Assembly (NCBI GenBank): GCA_003762615.1
Contig: RIAZ01000002.1
Coordinates: 1 to 64,000 of the forward strand
Length of the DNA stretch: 64,000 nucleotides
DNA from: Muribaculaceae bacterium Isolate-037 (Harlan)
GTDB taxonomy: Bacteria; Bacteroidota; Bacteroidia; Bacteroidales; Muribaculaceae
Reading direction: 5' to 3'
The notes under the pieces are model-generated. The model ran no database searches, was not told the origin of the DNA, and saw nothing but the letters and a program-made list of their open reading frames with translations. Both the position numbers and the translations under genes were made by a program. Numbering within the stretch: the first letter of the stretch is position 1; every line of letters begins with the position of its first letter. Positions 62,096-64,000 of the stretch are shown here, piece after piece.

Positions 62096-63364
62096 ATGAT
62101 TATGGATAATTATTTGGTAAGATATATTGAATCCACAATTTCAAAGAAAATGAAATCAAGTGGTGTTGTATTGGTGGAGGGTCCAAAATTTTGTGGAAAA
62201 ACCACTACAAGTGCATTGTTTGCTAAAAGTGAAATACGGCTTAATACTAAGACTGCCATACAGATCGCTCGTATTGAGCCGTTTAATGTGCTTCTTGGCG
62301 AGCGTCCTCGACTTATTGATGAATGGCAGACTGTCCCTGATCTTTGGAATCAGGCTAAGGCTTGGATTGATGAGAATCCCGGATTTGGACAGTTCATATT
62401 TACGGGTAGTTCAACTCCGGTAGATAATTCTGATATTTTTCATTCAGGTGCAGGTCGTATCACGCGAGTTATGATGCGTCCGATGAGTCTGTTTGAATCT
62501 CAGGATTCCAAAGGATCTGTTTCTCTGTCGTCTCTTTTTAATAATGAAAATCCTGTGGTTTTCGATATGAATGAGGGGTATGGATTAAGTGATACTGCTT
62601 TCCTTCTGTGTCGCGGGGGATGGCCGCTGTCTATACAACCGGAAAGGGAGGTGGCTCTTGATGTCACTGCCAATTATTATGAAAGCCTGTTCAATTTGGG
62701 AAATAGTGAGAATCCAAAATTCCGGAATAAGAACCCGGAAATATTGAAATTGGTAATGAGGGCGTATGCCCGACATATATCTTCACAAACATCCACGACT
62801 AAGATATTGGCTGATATTTCAGCCCGCGATAGCCGAACAATAAGTAGTAAAACATTTGAAGAGTATGCCGATATTCTTACGGATCTCTTCATTATAGAGG
62901 ATATGGAGGCGTGGAATCCTAATCTGCGGTCTAAGACTGTTGTGCGTTCCACTCCCACACATCATTTTGTGGATTCCTCTATAGCGGCGCAGGCACTTGG
63001 AGCTTCCCCGGCTGATTTAATGTCGGATCTTAATACGTTCGGTCTTTTGTTTGAGGATATGGCAGTCCGGGATCTGAGGGTTTATGCGCAGACAATCAAT
63101 GGGAATGTCTTGCATTACCGTGATAGCCGTGGATTGGAATGTGACACAATAGTGCATTTGAAAGATGGAAGATGGGCACCGATAGAGATCAAGTTGGGTG
63201 GTGACAATCTGATTGAGGAGGGAGCAAGAAATCTAATGAGACTCAAATCGGATATAGCCGAGAAAAATCAACCGTCATTCATGATGATACTCACGGCTAC
63301 GGGTCCTGCATACAGACGACAGGATGGAATATATGTAGTGCCTATTAATTGCTTGAAAGCGTAG
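62096..63364 (+). CDS. AAA_14 / DUF4143 ATP-binding protein
   Basis: 422 aa. An AAA_14 ATPase domain (about 1-150) with Walker A VEGPKFCGKTTT and the Walker B-like RPRLIDEWQ, then sensor FIFTGSSTP. The C-terminal half is DUF4143 (about 200-400), with a nuclease-like end YRDSRGLECDTIVHLKDG and WAPIEIKLGG that has the D...E-x-K pattern of PDDEXK folds. The family is frequent in gut Bacteroidetes in many copies; its function is not settled. Two starts are possible, 62096 or 62102. Upstream tandem repeats touch its promoter. Confidence 0.9.
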   Translation: MIMDNYLVRYIESTISKKMKSSGVVLVEGPKFCGKTTTSALFAKSEIRLNTKTAIQIARIEPFNVLLGERPRLIDEWQTVPDLWNQAKAWIDENPGFGQFIFTGSSTPVDNSDIFHSGAGRITRVMMRPMSLFESQDSKGSVSLSSLFNNENPVVFDMNEGYGLSDTAFLLCRGGWPLSIQPEREVALDVTANYYESLFNLGNSENPKFRNKNPEILKLVMRAYARHISSQTSTTKILADISARDSRTISSKTFEEYADILTDLFIIEDMEAWNPNLRSKTVVRSTPTHHFVDSSIAAQALGASPADLMSDLNTFGLLFEDMAVRDLRVYAQTINGNVLHYRDSRGLECDTIVHLKDGRWAPIEIKLGGDNLIEEGARNLMRLKSDIAEKNQPSFMMILTATGPAYRRQDGIYVVPINCLKA

Positions 63365-63395
63365 GTGGGTTGGATTGTGTTTTTGGGGATAAGAG

Positions 63396-63429
63396 AAAGA
63401 CCGGTTACCCTCGCGGGCGACCGGTCTTT
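63396..63429. terminator. Terminator between the ATPase gene and gdhA
   Basis: AAAGACCGGT and ACCGGTCTTT arms (63396-63405 with 63420-63429); works for both converging genes. A second small stem CCGGTTG/CAACCGG lies at about 63482-63499. Confidence 0.8.
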
Positions 63430-63529
63430 GCTGATGAAACATTTCAATTACTCTTATTTTCAATTACTCTTTTCTCGCGTGCCGGTTGAAAACAACCGGT
63501 TGTATCTTGTATGATAGAGAAATCTGTTT

Positions 63530-64000
63530 TTAGATCACGCCTTGTCCCATCATGGCATCTGCCACTTTGAGGAATCCGGCGATGTTGGCACCCTTCATGT
63601 AGTTGATGTAGCCATCTTCCTGTGTGCCGTATTCTACGCATGCGGCGTGGATTGAGCTCATCATCTCGTGAAGTTTGCGGTCAACTTCTTCTGCGCTCCA
63701 CTGGAGGTGCTCGGCATTCTGGCTCATTTCAAGACCTGAAACGCCTACGCCACCTGCGTTGACAGCCTTACCGGGGCAGTAAACAGTGTGATTCTCGATG
63801 AATGCGTCGATAGCTTCGGGTGTGCAACCCATGTTGCTGACCTCGGCACATAGCTGAACGCCATTGGCGATGAGCTGTTTTGCGTCTTCGCCGTTAAGCT
63901 CGTTCTGAGTAGCGCAGGGGAGTGCGATGTCAACTTTCTGCTCCCAGGGTTTCTTGCCTGCGAAGAATGTTGAGCCGGGGAATCTGTCGGCATAAGGTGC
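63530..64000 (-). CDS. gdhA: NADP-type glutamate dehydrogenase, C-terminal part (cut by the window edge)
   Basis: The last ~156 residues of a hexameric glutamate dehydrogenase: FPGSTFFAGKKPWEQK, DIALPCATQNELNGEDA, NMGCTPEAIDAF, CPGKAVNAGGVGVSGLEMSQN, shortened here to PGKAVNAGGVGVSGLEM, and the end GANIAGFLKVADAMMGQGVI. It makes glutamate from 2-oxoglutarate and ammonia. The GNGTPEA-like position and AGGVAVSGLEM motif fit the short (~445 aa) bacterial class. The 5' part lies beyond 64000. Confidence 0.96.
   Translation of the reverse strand, partial: APYADRFPGSTFFAGKKPWEQKVDIALPCATQNELNGEDAKQLIANGVQLCAEVSNMGCTPEAIDAFIENHTVYCPGKAVNAGGVGVSGLEMSQNAEHLQWSAEEVDRKLHEMMSSIHAACVEYGTQEDGYINYMKGANIAGFLKVADAMMGQGVI

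Overview
The window looks like a chromosome segment of a gut Bacteroidales bacterium, most likely family Muribaculaceae. The family is inferred from gene types. The order is better supported: many promoters fit the Bacteroidetes form TTG-N19-21-TAnnTTTG, there are few Shine-Dalgarno sites, and the metabolic gene sets are Bacteroidales-like.

Layout. 0-2.7 kb: minus-strand pair of an AAA ATPase and an unrecognised protein. 2.8-14.9 kb: housekeeping genes (Na+ symporter, histidine acid phosphatase, then a plus-strand run patB-like, metF, metH, pheA, aminotransferase, DAHP synthase/chorismate mutase). 15.0-15.5 kb: a noncoding stretch with three related hairpin units, ahead of a small secreted protein. 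16.1-31.7 kb: a CRISPR island holding a complete type II-C system (array, cas2, cas1, cas9, tracrRNA) and next to it a type I-C interference operon (cas3-cas5-cas8c-cas7) whose adaptation genes have collapsed into a cas4/cas2 chimera, with a three-repeat array. 32-50.9 kb: core genes (GH51 arabinofuranosidase, AlkD-like, DEDDh exonuclease, carB, MORN/GH25 lysozyme, DPP III, rlmI, rseP, dxr, LytM-like, OmpA-like, DUF418). 51-62 kb: accessory DNA around tRNA-Thr with a free-standing HNH protein resembling the Cas9 HNH domain, a DUF1016 nuclease with a broken duplicate, a tyrosine recombinase, repeated structured DNA, a DUF1848 plus methyltransferase-helicase gene pair, and an IS remnant. 62-64 kb: a DUF4143 ATPase and the 3' end of gdhA.

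How the genes work together. II-C repeats each carry a promoter of the same architecture as the tracrRNA promoter, so every spacer can be transcribed on its own. tracrRNA pairs with the repeat 5' half and Cas9 cuts. The I-C operon can still interfere but probably cannot acquire spacers. Upstream of cas3, on the opposite strand, lies a solitary I-C-like repeat followed by about 42 nt and its own terminator, which looks like a crRNA-like small RNA gene. The strongest leads for something new are this solitary repeat, the cas4/cas2 fusion, the stand-alone Cas9-like HNH gene, and the DUF1848 plus methyltransferase-helicase operon.
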